DNA of 5,377 bases. Source: Bacteroidales bacterium UBA1208. Its GTDB lineage: Bacteria > Bacteroidota > Bacteroidia > Bacteroidales > P3. The stretch covers positions 1 to 5,377 of the forward strand of contig DBXQ01000108.1 of NCBI GenBank assembly GCA_002309955.1, in the 5' to 3' direction. Every line of letters begins with the position of its first letter. Positions within the stretch are counted from its first letter, which is position 1. A model generated the notes under the pieces. That model worked only from the letters and a program-made list of their open reading frames with translations. It did no database searches and was not told the DNA's origin. The position numbers and the translations under genes are program-made. This document shows positions 4,985 through 5,377 of the stretch, one piece after another.

Positions 4985-5377
4985 TTATTCAACAAGCATC
5001 ATCATCGCATCATCCGTATAGCCTAATTCACGACCTAATGTCTGAATGTACAGTTTTTCGGCGGGATGGAGTGTGCCGTCCGCTTTCGCCAATTGTGCCA
5101 GACCGGACAAGAGGGTCGTGGCGTTCATCAAATCGTCTTTGAAAATGTTCAGATCCACTTTTTGTTGCTTCTGATTATCGATCTCCGCAAACAGAAGGGT
5201 TCGGCTTTTGTCCGAAATGTTCATACCGCCTACCAACACTTTAAGCAGTTCTTCCTCTTCTTGCGAAAAATCGCCATCCACAAGAGCCATATTGAGAATC
5301 AGTTTGGCCTTCGCGATTTCGATCTGTTCCTGTTTCTCAAAGTCGATGATTTCGTTCAGGAAAAGGGCTTTTGCCGC
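4985..5377 (-). CDS. TerB-like helical protein (N-terminus cut off)
   Basis: The frame is open from the right edge to a TAA at 4985-4987, giving the last 130 residues. The methionine at 5290 is internal, since 29 sense codons precede it without a stop. The sequence is all-helical and acidic and carries two ADG-type motifs typical of the TerB/DjlA-N family: ALVDGDFSQEEEELL (residues 31-45 of the visible part) and AKADGTLHPAEKLYIQTLG (97-115). In that family these acidic turns sit in two similar helical halves and are thought to bind metal ions. Members occur in tellurite-resistance and chemical-stress clusters, but many Bacteroidetes copies are stand-alone with unknown roles, and no other ter gene is visible here. 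The upstream helix (residues 1-28, FEKQEQIEIAKAKLIL) may belong to the domain or link to a missing N-terminal part. Confidence 0.8.
   Translation of the reverse strand, partial: AAKALFLNEIIDFEKQEQIEIAKAKLILNMALVDGDFSQEEEELLKVLVGGMNISDKSRTLLFAEIDNQKQQKVDLNIFKDDLMNATTLLSGLAQLAKADGTLHPAEKLYIQTLGRELGYTDDAMMMLVE

Noticed and set aside
4985..5377. Tellurite-resistance operon
   Set aside because: Only a TerB-like domain is present; no other ter genes are visible, so a resistance phenotype cannot be claimed.

Overview
The window looks like chromosomal DNA of a Bacteroidota member, most likely of the order Bacteroidales (gut- or rumen-type). Three of the four gene starts inside the window lie just downstream of a TAnnTTTG box, the -7 element of Bacteroidetes primary sigma-factor promoters, and none has an obvious Shine-Dalgarno sequence. 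The protein families also fit: a FISUMP domain (Fibrobacter succinogenes major paralogous domain), a type IX-secretion-tail-like module, an SCGKD lipoprotein, and a conserved small protein whose relatives I know only from Bacteroidetes. No rRNA, tRNA, CRISPR array, transposase, integrase or reverse transcriptase is visible.

All five genes lie on the minus strand, so they are transcribed from right to left with gaps of 45 to 75 bases. In transcription order they are: (1) the C-terminal part of a TerB-like helical protein (4985-5377, cut by the right edge); (2) a 190-residue Bacteroidetes protein with a helical N-terminal domain and a small beta-rich C-terminal domain (4337-4909); (3) an exported protein with a shortened formylglycine-generating-enzyme-like (SUMF1) domain, a charged coiled coil and an outer-membrane beta-barrel-like C-terminus (3122-4291); (4) a SUMF1-domain lipoprotein lacking one of the two catalytic cysteines of true FGE (2139-3056); (5) a large secreted protein of at least 690 residues with a signal peptide, a sorting-tail-like module, two fibronectin-III-like repeats, a FISUMP domain and the start of another repeat (1-2072, cut by the left edge). 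The fifth gene is open through the whole left 2.07 kb.

The common theme is the cell envelope. Three consecutive products carry FGE/FISUMP-type domains with a recognisable 'LPTEAxW'-like motif (VPSEAEL in the FISUMP protein), one with its own barrel, one as a lipoprotein and one secreted. I infer a surface-display or binding locus, not a metabolic operon. The two upstream genes may be regulatory or stress-related, but the sequence does not prove it.

The most striking signal is inside the FISUMP domain. A GC-poor, cysteine-rich stretch (about 115-350) is bounded on both sides by a 16-base direct repeat with one mismatch, in the same reading frame and 73 codons apart, while the neighbouring parts of the gene are clearly GC-richer. 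It covers the part of the domain expected to form the ligand-facing loops, which suggests an exchanged cassette or a diversified region.
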